Shown: positions 46,990 through 60,109, numbered from the stretch's first letter. The stretch: 64,000 nt of DNA from Trichobilharzia regenti (GCA_944472135.2 OX235262.1:167771509-167835508); one strand, 5' to 3'. Numbers and translations: made by a program. The notes: generated by a model not told the origin, from the letters alone.

Positions 46990-49900
46990 TAACTGAAACA
47001 GTTGTAGAGCTTGCCTGGGAGTGCTTACAATGTGACAGTAAATGTTTCTTAGAAATTACAGACTCAATGCCCCCAGTAATGAGAATGTAAATAGTAAAAA
47101 AATAAATAGAAATTGAAGATTGCCTAAAGCCTAAGTTTGAATACAAACTCCCGAATACAAGTGCATGGTATGAGTCCGCCACTTCAGAAGAACACCTAAC
47201 TGTATACTTCAGAAAAACAGTAGATATTATTAGGCCCTCGCTTTTCTTTTACATGGCTCACGCACTCTGACTTTTGTGTTTAGCTCCTTTTCAACCTACA
47301 TAAGTAGGTGAAATTATCACTTGTCTTTCACTTAAACTAACTGTTCGCAGAAAAGACTGTAGAATATCGGGGAAATGATATTTCTTGAAAAAACAATAAA
47401 AAAATGATGAACTATATGTATGTTATATATTTTGAATTGTTAACACCTTTAATATACTTCTGAACCTCTCTGCCGGTTTTCTTGTCTTCTTCTCTTTTCA
47501 AACATACTGCCTTCAACAAAGGTGCTGATACAGCGCCGCTATTCTCCACTTATTCGTGATATTGCTAGCTCATCTGGTAAATAACAGGACCACCTTTTTT
47601 ATAAAATCTGCTGACAAGTTCAAGGTCGGTCTCATTTACAACTGAAAATGTCAAAAATATGGTGTACTTACGGGTGAATTTAAAGTTTTATGGACTTTGA
47701 AACACTTTATGAATCATTAACTGATAATTATTGTTTATTCTGCATCTCTTATGCATGATGTCAGCACCTGTACAAAAATGCTACTCACCTTCCACAATTA
47801 ACGCAATCACTTATAATTCCTGCGTGAAATCAACATGTCGTACTTTTTTCAATCAAAGTCTGGATTTTACGCTATATCTTATGAATTATTCGGTCGAAAG
47901 CAGACCTCAAAAATTGTCTATTTCCTTATTTGTACATTTCTTTTTATATGTTTCTCTCACATTTACTGGTAGTCAAGTTATTTCTAAATTAACAAATCAT
48001 ATTATATATTCTATAAGTTCTAATAAGTGTACATATGTTCATGCACGTAAAGATGGCTGGTTTCTGTTCCAAAAATAAAAATTATTATTATTACTTATTA
48101 TAAAACAGCTAGACTTGCCTGTAATTATAGTGGGGATTTTTATCTAATGAGACTGAGCGTTATCGGATATTGAAGGAGGCAGTCACTACCTTTTACCGGG
48201 CACATTAGCAGAATCATGTGAATTCTGAGTAGTGAAATCAATCAGGAAATGGACTTTGTGCGCTCAACCTTTCCACGTCTATAACACTCAGCTGATGTAT
48301 AGAAATAATTTCCTACATGTCATCTTTATGTGTCTGTTTGAATTCCTCTCACCCCCCTCAATGATTTATGACCTAATTTTCCCCCAACTCACTCATTACC
48401 TTTGAAATCCCAGTCGTTGTTGGTTGTTTTCATTTGTCAGAGTCGTTCATATTTTTCATGATCATTTTAGAGCAAACACATGCGCAAGCGCTGTCGATTA
48501 TTTTCGCTGTTGATATGAGACAGTAATAGCTCTCCAGGTCAACAGTCAGAGTTCTGTTCTCGTCTACTTACGACGCATTTTCGGGAGTACAGTGTAGCAT
48601 TGTTGTTGTCCTAGTTTTAGTAATGATAGTTGGAACAATAGACTCGCAAATCGAATAGACAGAAAATTCGTTAGCACAACTTAAAGTGTATTAATGGTCA
48701 TATCATTAACATCCCGGAAACAGTAAGCACTTCGTAGGCGAATCTGCCCACTTGAAAGCCATAGTTTCCCCTTTTTCCTTCTCCGCAATCTGTCAAATAC
48801 TAATATATCCTTGGGTTTCTTTTAAGAACATTGAACTAACAATTTTGAACAGCATTATATAAGATAGTGACAGAGAAGAAGCGGGGTATTAGTTGTTAAT
48901 ATTTCCGGATGTAGTACATAAAGTGCGCATGAAGGGATCTAAATCAGGTCTCTTCCAAGGCCTGGAACATTAATCTCAGCAATTATGCGATCACGCAGTA
49001 GAGTGTGATTCTTATTACCCGAAACTGACAAACTAAGTATCGAACCTTCTGGTTAAGGGTCTATTGGGCTGTGCTCTATCTAGTGTTTCAAGAGAAGTGA
49101 TATGGAGGTGATCTGTTAAGAGGTCACCAGGCTCATCGTATGCAAGAGAAATCTGTCCATTTGGCTGTTCAATAGACTGTATGCATGAAGTCCAGTCACA
49201 GTAATAAAATTAACTGAAATTTCGCCATCTCGCACACTCTTAGATACGCCCATCTCAAAGCATTCAAACTAATTAGCGATTTCTTGGTGAACCATTGCCA
49301 AAACTTTTTCCAATACTGCTTAATTCCATAGCGGCGTTATATCTAATACCAATTTTGTAACTATAATAATAATTTATATTTCGTGTAAACCGGTGCTTAC
49401 TGTATTTCTCAGTAAACTTCAAACATTGAGATCGCAAGAATCTCGAGCCTACTGCCTTCTTCAGAAGACTAGGCCCGACATACGGGATGCCAGACACTGT
49501 AACCGACACGGAATAACAGGAAACAGTGGAGTAAAGTGATCATTTGTTTTTATGCTGATAACAAAACAGAGTTTCAATCGTTACCAAGTGAGAAGTCTGT
49601 GAGTAAACGTTAATTTAATGTGCAACAATATTTCTGATTGTATTTCTCCAATTTTACATCAGTCAGTATGCGGCTAGGCGATGATAGCCTTCTTTTCTCC
49701 TGCATAATGCAGGCCAGTTCAAACAAAAAAACTATACAGTGTGTAAGGCGCAGTAAGTCAGGCGGCCCTTTTATGCTTACAAGTATGTTTGTCTGATTTC
49801 AAGGCGGCCGTTTGGCGTGCATAGATTGATCTCTCAAGACGACGCGATGGCCGACCAGTAGGAAGACTCTTATCTCCTCACTCAGTTATAACCTGATCGG

Positions 49901-50050
49901 TTGTGGATATAATCCTTGACATTGATCCCTGGTCCTAACCAGCACGCAGCACTTATATGGTTGCCCTGCTAACGTGCACTGTGCTTGCCGTTCCAGATCG
50001 TTGCTTGAAGACTGGCACTGGAAGTGTTCGCCAGCTCTGACAGTGGCGGA
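46990..50050. other. Mostly featureless A+T-rich sequence
   Basis: No coding domain, RNA or clear repeat was identified. 49640-50040 is GC-richer and could hold an exon or promoter, but no consistent frame or splice pair is visible. Confidence 0.35.
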
Positions 50051-50054
50051 ATTT

Positions 50055-50200
50055 CAGTAAATCGATAAACAACACAGAGTATGAAGAGGTCAGGAACCTT
50101 AATTTGGCAGAATTGTTTGTATTTCATGATTGCAGTAAATACCAAGAAACAACGGTGAATATTTAAGTGAAGCGCTGATGAAAACTGTTAATCACCATCC
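50055..50200 (+). repeat. Dispersed repeat pair with 41960-42118
   Basis: See the partner copy. Shared GAATTGTTTGTATT and AAACTGTTAATCA blocks. Confidence 0.5.
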
Positions 50201-50591
50201 CTTTTTGTGTTTTTGTGAACACTTCCTATAAATTGGAGTTTTTATCTTGTTAATATCAATTGGTATCATATCCATAACGGACATGGACTAAATACAATTT
50301 CTCGCAGTATTGCTATTATCCTTAGCGAATACACATGTTTTATCTGGCTGTATAGTGTCACATACTGACGTTTAAATTTATAACTTCGTTCTGGTCTGTG
50401 CTGGTCAATCACCTTTACAGTGGGTCGTTGGTATTGTTCATAAAATGAATAGACAGAAGATATGCTTTTCATGTTGACCTTTTGTCACACATCATATTAA
50501 TAGCATGGAACTTTAGGGTGATCTCGGATGGCGCAAAAAATAAATGTCTGAACTTGAAAACTGACTTTATTCCTGAAAGGTACACACTACT

Positions 50592-51223
50592 ATGGTAACA
50601 ACAGAAGACAAGGGCAAGGCAACGGATCACTTATCAAGAAAATCAACTGTCAATGGACGTTAACATTGAACGTTTGTTTTTGGAACTGATAGCAACTCGA
50701 AGGCGCGAATGGTTCGATTGTGTACAAGTTCGACGAAGAGGAGCGAAAAGGAGTAAAAGTACATAATTATTTTGTATAAAACATTTCTTTATAGACTTGT
50801 ATTATTAATTGCCAGACAACATAACTTCTTTCTTAAAATACTGGTATTTTGAAGTTTAACTCGAAGAAAGTACATAGTATTTATCGGTGCGGAGCGTCTT
50901 CGTAACAATAGGAACTTAGGAATAAGTTCCATGACATCAACAGATATTTAAAGATTTTCATGTACACTAATATAGATTATTATAAGCAAAGAAACACAGT
51001 ATTCTGATTGGTGGTTTCTCACTGAAAGTTTATATTTCATCTCTTTGTAGCTGTTTTGTGAACGTCAGGTCATCTATATGTTCGCTGTATCCGCCTATGC
51101 AAAGTCTGCTGTTGTTGACTGTTGAGTCAGTCTCTGTTCTTGTTCTCACGTGACCGATATTTGGGACAAACATTGACGTAAATTACTGCCTACCAATTTG
51201 GCTAGCAGCCAGCTCTCATCACA
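50592..51223 (-). mobile_element. Solo LTR (family L2) with 5-bp target-site duplication
   Basis: On the minus strand it starts TGTGATGAGAGCTGG and ends near TTGTTACCAT. Flanks CTACT at 50587-50591 and 51224-51228 are direct repeats. The outer parts match 17752-18087. About 300 bases in the middle (50650-50950) have no counterpart there. Confidence 0.6.
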
Positions 51224-51239
51224 CTACTGCTATCTACTC

Positions 51240-52320
51240 TCACGTATCACTTAGCCTACTGTTTTTCATAAGCATGATTAACCACTAAAAGCTGACATTA
51301 ATATACATTTGTACAATCTCCCACTTCCAGAGCTGGAATTCAAATGCCTGCCACTAATATGTACCTCGGAGTTACTACAGTCCTAAGGCCATACAGTTGG
51401 TGTAGCTGTGAGCAGACCACCTAGCCCTGTCTCAACAGATGCCTTCATATCCAACCCTTTAGAAAACAAAGTTGAGCAATGCAATCGACGGAATAACTTC
51501 TTATTGCAGGTATGTATATTAACCATTTGTAGTGTACACTAATGAGAATCATGCTTCCTACCTACATAGATTATTCAACGACCCTCACACAAATGTTAAA
51601 TTTACTGTGATACGGGAGAGATGGAAAGTTTTGTTTCCCTGACATCGCCAAACAACGCAAGAAAAATGGTAGTCTCCAGAGGTCATTTTATCGACAGCCT
51701 ACATGGAACAGACGATACCAACATTTTAGTTATTTTTTGAGAAAACACCTACAACACAAAACTCGCTAAGATTGTACTTTGATAGTAATTTACATTTCAC
51801 ATAAGCGGGTAGGTTCACATGAAACGCATGCCATTTGTGCAGACACAATCAGTTATGCTACAAATTACTATCGCGAAATACCATAATTTAGCACTCTTTC
51901 TAAAGCCTAAATTGTGGATTGTTCCACAAGCAATCAGAAAAGGTTAGAACAGATGTCGAATTGTGAACCCTTCATTAAGGTCACCGTAAAGGCTTAGCGA
52001 ACACAAAATTTACGTTCCGTTCTTGGTCAACCAGTGATGAGCCTATATTTGAGTAAGTGCTATGCCCCCACGTGATTGAGAGCTATTTCAGGAAGAGAAG
52101 AACATCCTGGGAAACTAAAAAATGGCATAAAATACAATTATGGATTGTACGCCATAGGAAGTATATTTGCAGGTTATATACAAGAAGGAGGTGGAGATTC
52201 TTTGAAATAATATTATACATCCCCAATGCTTAATTCTAAGCATATTGGTCTAATCATGGAAACTATGACGTATTCAATGAAAATATGGCTTTGCTCAAAG
52301 ATTGGTGTTGTTTTTTCTAC
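51240..52320. other. No feature recognised
   Basis: A+T-rich with no repeat, exon or RNA signature. Confidence 0.35.
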
Positions 52321-52325
52321 CATAG

Positions 52326-52545
52326 AAATCAGACTTAAGGCAAGCAACGGATCTGAACAAGAGAGCTAGGAGAATATGCATTACAGAGATGGTAGAGGAA
52401 GAACTTATGATTCTCGAAACGATGTTGAAAAACAACTGTTACCCTCAGGGATTCATCAACGAATATAAAAGATGTGAAGGCTCAAATTTCAAACATGTCA
52501 CAGGGGGGAGAAAGCCTGTCCCTGCAGCAATAGCTAAAAAAGAAT
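52326..52545 (+). mobile_element. Penelope-like element connector fragment
   Basis: The frame gives ATDLNKRARRICITEMVEEE, then LMILETMLKNNCYPQGFINE, the PLE segment between RT and endonuclease (compare EEELLFLKNILAQNGYPTRF at 34.8 kb). Neither domain follows. Confidence 0.6.
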
Positions 52546-52609
52546 GAGTACATCACTAGCCACAGCCTATCCTGCAGCTAAGTTGGTCCCACTCTGTCGG
52601 ATAACATTA

Positions 52610-52790
52610 TTTATTTCAGCTTGATTTCACACCGTATTTTTCGGTACAGGCATGGAATTTTCAGCATGTGATATAGGCAGCCCAAATTTTGCAGGCCGGC
52701 CATAGATATCAGGTGTGCGTCGCAGAGGGCCGAACCCCGGACCATGTGCATGGTCAGCGAGAGTCCTAATCACTGTGCAGCCATAAATTG
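52610..52790 (-). mobile_element. tRNA-derived SINE (family B)
   Basis: Reverse copy of 12430-12618. It has a tRNA-like head (ACAGTGATTAGGACTCTCGC, GGGGTTCGGCCC), CTGATATCTATGGCCGGCC and a tail GGTGTGAAATCAAGCTGAAA. The B-box lost a base. Confidence 0.75.
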
Positions 52791-52799
52791 ACAGATATA

Positions 52800-55700
52800 C
52801 AATTGAAGATAAAATTGGATGTTGGCATGTACTAGAGAACTACCTTTGTATACCAATATGCCAGCACAGGTATTTACATGAGATTCGGTTTTATACACCA
52901 GCATTCTCGGGATTTCCAAATCAAAATACACGGGCACCATTCATAAATGACAGGATTCGAGAGATACACATGTTACCACTGATAACCGAATTGTTGTTCT
53001 AACTTATTCCACATAATGGATTTTGGTTTTATGTTATACTAGTACTCCAACAATGAGGAAACGTCCCCCGTACAGCTGTGGGGCTCACAAATTCCCTTTC
53101 GCATGTACATGGTTTTCTTGACACATGTTTTTGGAAGGTTAATGAAACTTTCTTCACGTACTTTTAGTGTTCGTAGTCAGAGTTATGTGTTTTAGTGGTC
53201 GCTCCTGTCTAGGTGTGGCGGGTAAATATATATATATACATATATAAAATAAGTGTGCTGCTACTCTGCAACACTAACCAGTTCCAAAAAAGTAACGTGC
53301 ATCAGCAACAAGTTAATCAGTTTCTTACCTAAATTTGGGGTAAGAGCAAATAAAAATGAAAGTATAATATAATAAAAGAATTTTCCTGCAAGAGATATGT
53401 TTAAAGACTGATAAGTATTAAAATTAGATATTTTGAAAAAATCAAATAATGGTATATGGTCGGTTCAGGCTGATTTCAAGACATATACATTTTATATTAC
53501 ATGGCACAAACAAAACTGGAAATGATGTTAATTCTTGGGCGGATGCATACTAGTTGAAATTAAAACTAATGCACCATGATCGCAGGAAGGCCAACTAGCC
53601 TTTTATGTTGCCAATGTTTAATCGGCTGAGTTAATTGCATTTTTTTACAAGATGTATTTTGGCGCTTAGGAGTTGTGTTCTAGATTTTCCCTACATGAAA
53701 GATCAGTCGGACATTAGCAATGTGCTTCTCTAAAGGGCCGTTGTGTGGATGATGCAGATTTTCCATAAACTTGTCGGCTTTGATGATGGATCTTTGAAAC
53801 TAGTGAGAAATGAGCAGACTGAAGACTTAAGATGAATGCCCACTGGACTAGATGAACGCATTAACGACGTTATTTTCATTTGAGTTAAATAACATTTCTT
53901 CAATAAGCAGTGTTGAATTTATGCTTCAACTGGACAAACTAAGGGAACTCAAATTAAAAGTAGATTGTTGATGCATGAGAAATCATTGAAGTAGTGGTTT
54001 AAATCACCAAGGAACATAAGCAAACAACTCTTGATTATATTATTCATTTAAGAGTGGATAAAAAAGATCTTTTTGGATGAAGTATGCTCATGTAAAAGAT
54101 TTATATTGTTAACGTTTTATAGTGATACATTCTTTGGAAAAAAATTCATTGGACTATTCAATTAATCCTTGTATTTGAATTTTTCTCTGGTTACTGCGCA
54201 CAATGGGGCCTATTAGCTTACTGAATACAATTCAAGGGACTTTTAGAGAGTATCGAATGTGCATCGTTCTGGAAGTTTGCGAACCATACGAAAAAGTTCT
54301 GATAAGTATCCTTTATTCGCATTGTATAGTCGTCTTATTACCATATTTCTTAACGTACATATCATTTGGAGGAATATAGTGCCGTTATATGACAGTTGCT
54401 TTTAATGAAGATGCTTAATTTTGATTTTTGAGTAGGGAAATTTCAAGGTTTATACTATTTAGAAGGTTGTTAGTAGCTTTTATGCCCATGAGTTCATTTC
54501 TCATCGAATGAAGTATTTTAAATTTATAACTCCGTTATTATCTTTATGAAAATCTACCGTCTATGTGCGATTTCCGTTCTACCTCTAAGTGATTTTAACT
54601 AAAACTTTTAATTTTTTATCTGCATATAAGCACTTTCCTGTCAGTAGTCTCTCGAATCCAGGTAAGTATTATGAAAACGTCTCTGATATCCAATAACAGA
54701 TAAATCCCATTCTAAAATTCCCGATGTAGTAAATGATTTATATGATACAATATAAACGTCCTCTAACCTGTGTAATTTGCGTAGTTTGATCCCAGTAGAC
54801 GACCGAGATCTTAGAGAAGTTACTTAACGCATGTCTGAAAGTGGTATACCTTGCAAACATACCTAAAACAATTTAAGGGGTGGACCAGTTATGGTCATCA
54901 AATTCCAGTGTAGATATTTCTAGGACTTATCGCCACGTAAAACTCTGTTACAACGCATAAACATAATAAATATTGAATTAGCGGTGGTGAAAAGTTTGTA
55001 TATAATATCTACGTAGTTTCACTAATTTACCTTCGCCAATTTTTTCATGCAACTACGGAGTTTCAGTTTTAATTTCAACTCAGTCAATTCCTTACCTTTT
55101 GGAGTCTCTCAAGACGGGTTTAAGTTTCGTAAATTATAATTACAAGATTTTCACCGGCACTTTAAGGTTTATCTTTGAGAGGAGACAAAAAGCACTATGT
55201 TTTAATTCACTGTTAGTCCAACCATCCTAATGCAAAGATAGAATTTGCCTTCTCTTTTCCTAACCAGAACTTAGGTTGAATATCTTAGCATCTTATCAAC
55301 ATTGTATGAAGATACATACAAGCTGCCAGTTTTAAACTAGATTTCATTTCAAAAAGGGATATACACAGACAATCAGAAGAATCGGTGCACAGTTAAACCT
55401 GTTTTCTTGTAAATACCAAAGGATATATTTAAACAACTGGTTTACTTTGGTAATGTGAACTGAGTGCGTAATTGGAATATATATATGAATATTGATATAA
55501 AGGACAAAGCAGCTTTTACACTTCGAAAATTATCATTCATGGTTTCCGCTGCCACTGTATGCTATAATGCCGACTTTTTCAACCTTCGTTTACGAAAAAA
55601 TAGTGTAAAAGATAATGATAACGCTGGTGCTTTTCTGGATATCATCTATTGAAAAGTGTTTGGTCTCCTATGAATGGTTAAAAAGTGAGAATAATTATTC

Positions 55701-56920
55701 CTATTTATGACTTAGGGTCACTAGAATACTGATTAAATTACTCAGTTTTTACAAGGCTTGTCTTTTTGAGAGTGATTTTATTTACAATTTAAGAACAACC
55801 AGTTGATAACGGTAGTTTCTCTACAGAAAGTTTAGAAGCCAGTACCTGAAAAGGTTTAGTAAAACTGAAATTAAACTCAAGTGATGATTAATAGAAGCTT
55901 TCCAGCCGTATGAATGACAGCAGTTCGAGATCTTCTGTACTTTTCATTATCGATGTAGTACCTTGAGAATTGAATGCATTGAAACATGTGCGGCTCTGAC
56001 ATGTGCTGCTGATAAGATACATGCTAGACGTAAAAGGAGCACAAAGAAACGCGAAGTGAGGGCTAGGAGCAGCACAACACGGAAGATCTGTGCAAATGGT
56101 GATTTGAGGATACGTTTTACATAATTTCGCTCAACAGAGATATCAAATTTTAAATAAACATTCCTTTACTAAGTCTCTCGTATTCTATGGTTATGAAGGG
56201 ACTTTTCCAAATAGTTTACCACGACTATCTTTGCTTATTTTTTGAGTGTATTTGTTGTGTTGAAGTTTAGTGGTGGAATAAAGTGCTTGTAGGACTTGAA
56301 GTTAATAACACCAGAATCCATAATTTTTGTCTTATAACGTTTTTTATTTTTGTTTCTTTGTTAACTCCCAGTTCTAATATTACTTTTGTATTCTGCTGTA
56401 AAAACACTAACTTCAAAAATAAATCTACCATACTAGGCTTGTAACACTGATATGATGTGCCGCTACTGCCATATGTTTAATGCTGGAGGTTTTGTAACTA
56501 AGAATTGTCATAATTACAAAAATGAATCCACTCAAACAGTTCGCATACATCTTTTCAAGTTGAACTTTAGAACAGCGAAAATTCTCACTGATCTGTATCC
56601 CGAAACATTTCGGAAAAAAGGAAATTTTATTATGTCACACTTAAACCAAGTTCTTAAGCCATACATCTATGCAGTTAGTTGTTTAGTTGCATTATTTGAC
56701 CAATATATTATAAATAATATCAGGTAACTGAATTTCATATACATGGTGTGTACACTCTATGTTCCTATGTTCACTTTTTTCCTTCATTAAAAGAAGACAC
56801 ATCTGATGGCTAGCTTCTTTGAAGTCGTTTGTCACTCTTTGTATCTAGAAGATGTCTAGACCTCGATGACGAATAAGTTTAGTTCTGAAATAATAATGGA
56901 AATTTGTCGCTCATGTGAGT
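52800..56920. other. Mostly featureless A+T-rich sequence
   Basis: Short frames at 55464-55652 and 56452-56727 have no recognisable domain and no splice or codon-bias support. A short TA-rich run lies at 53226-53250. Confidence 0.35.
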
Positions 56921-56924
56921 GATT

Positions 56925-57090
56925 TGAACTGATTGTGTTTTCTTAAATCGGTCGATTCAATTGCGAAGCTTTCGACGTCTTTTTAGACAACATTTTCAAC
57001 GTAGGTTTTAGTACCCTAACCTGTTGTTGTCTAGAAGAACGACGAAAGCTTTGCAGTTAAATCAACCAGCTGAGAAAACACAATTAATTC
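56925..57090 (+). mobile_element. Penelope-like element 3' terminus as an inverted repeat
   Basis: The right part (57029-57085) is the PLE end GACGAAAGCTTTGC..AATCAACCAGCTGAG. The left part (56945-56998) is its reverse complement (GGTCGATTC.ATTGCGAAGC, AGACAACATTTTC). No coding part is present. Looks like a fold-back PLE terminus. Confidence 0.6.
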
Positions 57091-57346
57091 AAGTGTAGTT
57101 CTAATGTACATTGAAGTTTCATTAGAGATTTGGTTGTGTTGTAAGGGTTGGAGTTACTATCCTGACGTCCAAAGTTTCGTCTTTTTCAGGGTCACGACTG
57201 GTTAGTAAACTAGACGAGATCAATTCAATGCTTTTTTGTGATTCTGATGTTTGTCATGTCATCAAAACTATTTCCAACAGGTTAGTGCAGACTTTCACCG
57301 AAATCTGCCTTCCCTAGATATGCAATATCAAATGGTTGGAAGTTAT

Positions 57347-57460
57347 CTGTCTGTCTGTTTTCGACATAGAACTTTGCACAAATGTGCGGCAGTTCAAGTT
57401 GGAAGTTATAAACAACACAAAACTCTGATAGTGTACGAGTCAGGAACCTGTTACTCAACA
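57347..57460 (-). mobile_element. RTE 3' UTR fragment
   Basis: CTGTCTGTCTG-like tail, then TTTTCGACATAGAACTTTGC, like 12196 and 9278. Confidence 0.55.
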
Positions 57461-57479
57461 AATGTGCAAAAGCAAATGG

Positions 57480-57670
57480 ATTAGACGTACGCTGAGGAGA
57501 CTGTTAAATGACATCACACAGCAGGCTCCTGAATAGGAGAGTCATGGACAGCAAGGAAAACATCACATGAAGGCTTGTGCGAAGCCACGTTAGTAGTTGA
57601 CACTGATACAGGAAAGATGCATCGATGAAGCCTTTTTATTCCACTTAAAAGGCAAGAAATGAATTACAAT
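57480..57670 (+). mobile_element. RTE (SR2-like) 3' terminal fragment, diverged
   Basis: TACGCTGAGGAGACTGTTAA and a decayed tail ending GATGAAGCCTTTTTATTCCAC. Confidence 0.5.
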
Positions 57671-58060
57671 AATGCAGTGTAATCATTGGATAAATTCTAT
57701 CCCTTAGTTTCTCTATTTGTAACTAGCTAAACCGTCAATTATGACCACAACATTCACAATTTGTAAGTGAACGCCTTTTAGTTTTGAAAGTGACTGAAGT
57801 GATTCCAGTTAAAACGTTTATTGCTTTCCAGTATTTTAAAACCCAATGAAAGTTTAGAATTTGTCATAGATTTCAGACTGAAACTATTCACCGTTTCAAC
57901 GTATTATAAGAAAAAAGGCTTCTTTAACTTGAGCAGTGAAACTATCATTTTCTGCTGCTTACTGATGACCATAAATTTAAACTGGAGAACTTATAGTTTT
58001 AAAATTACGAAGTGATTAGCAACTTGAATCCGTAGTTTTAACTAATTTATAAGAGTTATT

Positions 58061-58206
58061 AAGAAGACAATTGTAGCGAAGAAAATTTTCTTCTCGATGA
58101 AGTCATCATCTAGGCTGTACATTCGTGTATTTATATCAAATGGATGGGAAAGTTCCAGAATAATTTCCGGTTAGGGGTCAAATTAATAAAATTACAGTTA
58201 GGAATT
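58061..58206 (+). repeat. Left inverted repeat of PLE remnant
   Basis: Reverse complement of 59247-59392. A related segment ends the PLE at 14.47 kb. Confidence 0.85.
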
Positions 58207-59246
58207 AAAATATCATAATAAATCGGGGGAAAGGGTAAAACTCAAACAAAGAAGCATCATAATAATAATATCGGAAGATATGCAGCGGAGAAGTGATTGA
58301 AGAAGAACTGCGTAATCTCCGAAAAACCCTGATGGAAAACAGTTTTCTGCCCAGGTTCATAGACAAGATACTCAAATCTAAGAAGACTTCTGAACAAGTG
58401 CAATCCGTTCCAAAGAAAATACTTCTGCTTAGTCTAGAATTCAAAGGTGATACTGCAGCAGAAATCCTTCGCAAACGCCTCTCCAAATCTCTGAGGAAAA
58501 CATACTTCGCCGCGAGCCTACGACTGACGTTTTCCTGCAAGAAACTGTTCAGCCAGAACGCGAAAGACAAGTTGTTGCATTGGGCCACCTCAACGTGCAT
58601 ATACCAGTTTACCTGCTGTTGTGGAGCTGAGTACGTTGACCGTACCATGCGCCGATTTGAAAAACGCGCTCGTTAGTAAAAGGAGACCAAAAGCGTGTAT
58701 ACAGCTCAGTGACAGAACATCTGGTCAATTCAGGACATTCAGCGCCTTTCGAAAAATCCTTCAAAGTAATATACAAGATTTAATCAAACCTATCAAAGGG
58801 AGTGAAATCAAGACATCTGGGCATAGCCGAGGCGCTAGCTATCCAAAAACTCAAACCCACGCTTTGTATCCAAAAGAAATACGTCCAACCCCTGTCTCTC
58901 CCATGGCCATCATAAACAGGTAGTTCTTCTAATAGTGACCATCCCATCGCCTTTCTTATCCAAATTTCCTGTTTATTCATGTTATTTTAAGTTTTTCTTA
59001 ATCCCTGTTTACACTACCATATTTTCATACCCGAACTTCGTTTTTATTTTGTCATTTTACTATTTCTACATATTTAATCCCTGATTGCATGAACAATTAT
59101 TCATCACATTAGTTTTTATCCAAACATCCCGTCTATTTTGTTATTTCTACATTTCTAACCCCCAATTGCACAATGTCAATCTTCTCAGTTATTATGATGC
59201 TACTTTGTTTGAGTCTTATCCGTCCCCCTGTTTATTACGGCATTCT

Positions 59247-59392
59247 AATTCCTAATTGTAATTTTTATTAATTTGACCCTTAACCGGAAATTATTCTGGA
59301 ACTTCCCCATCCATTTGATATAAATACACGAATGTACAGCCTAGATGATGACTTCGTCGGAAAGAAAATTTTCTTCACTGTAATTGTCTTCT
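59247..59392 (+). repeat. Right inverted repeat of PLE remnant, hammerhead-like core
   Basis: Contains CTAGATGATGACTTCGTCGG, AAAG and a self-complementary GAAAATTTTC. This resembles CUGAUGA / stem II (GAC-UUC-GUC) / GAAA / short stem III, but with an extra A in the CUGAUGA box. Confidence 0.6.
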
Positions 59393-59399
59393 TTATTTA

Positions 59400-59845
59400 C
59401 AAGAGCTCACTTCTATGTCGATGAAGAAATTTGCAAAGCGAGACGGAGTAATACATTTATTTTGTCGAAGTCAACTCGACTGTCAGTAAGGACACTTTTT
59501 AATAATATTCCACTGCTTGTAGAGAATAAATTTAGATAAAAAGTATTAATTTGATTATTTGAAAATTTTCAGCTTCAGTGAGTTTTAGTAGCCAGACTTC
59601 AAAGAATAGTAAATTGGAAATAGTGACGAGAGTACCAATGAAATGTCTAGTATCAGTAGATTTGATAATGTAAATGCTCATAGACTTGAAGTCTTTCTGT
59701 TATATTTATTAATTGGATTATTAATCATCTTTTTTGTCTGAAAATTTACATAATCATAATTTTAGGTGAATTGTGTATTGCCTTGATTTATGCAGACTGT
59801 TCATTAGTCTAAATAATTTTATGCTTTCCACCTTACATACATTTT
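59400..59845. other. No feature recognised
   Basis: A+T-rich spacer between the PLE remnant and the SINE. Confidence 0.35.
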
Positions 59846-59853
59846 TGTGAAGA

Positions 59854-60102
59854 TGAATCGGTGGCACAGCGGTAGAATGCTCATCAACTACACCTCATGT
59901 GGTTCGGGGTTCAATTCCTGGCCACCGATGCACTCCTTTACCTCACTAAGCCAGTAATAAGACTGATAAAAAGGGAAGGTTAGGCATGAGGCTGGCTAGC
60001 AACCCTATCTCGTAAAAAAACAAACACCACTGCTAGCAAAACTTCAAGCCTATAGCTTGAATCCTATGTTCCATTGGGAACATAAAGGAATTTTAAAAAA
60101 TA
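59854..60102 (+). mobile_element. tRNA-derived SINE (family A) with 8-bp target-site duplication
   Basis: Best family A copy. A-box GTGGCACAGCGGTAGAATGC, B-box GGGGTTCAATTCC, body GGCATGAGGCTGGCTAGC, tail TATGTTCCATTGGGAACAT then an A/T-rich end. Flanked by TGTGAAGA at 59846-59853 and 60103-60110. Confidence 0.85.
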
Positions 60103-60109
60103 TGTGAAG

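Larger units (their letters stand above)
58061..59392 (+). mobile_element. Penelope-like element remnant bounded by 146-bp inverted repeats
   Basis: Inverted arms at 58061-58206 and 59247-59392 are about 93% alike by eye. Inside, on the plus strand: EEELRNLRKTLMENSFLPRF (connector), AKDKLLHWATSTCIYQFTCC and CGAEYVDRTMRRFEKRA (GIY-YIG core with Tyr-Val in place of Tyr-Ile). After a frame shift it reads GIAEALAIQKLKPTLC. The RT is absent. The right arm contains a hammerhead-like core at 59341. PLEs often carry terminal repeats, sometimes inverted. Confidence 0.75.

Noticed and set aside
56452..56727. 91-codon open frame with MCRYCHMFNAGG
   Set aside because: No homolog recognised, no splice context or neighbours, and A+T-rich chance frames of this size are common here.
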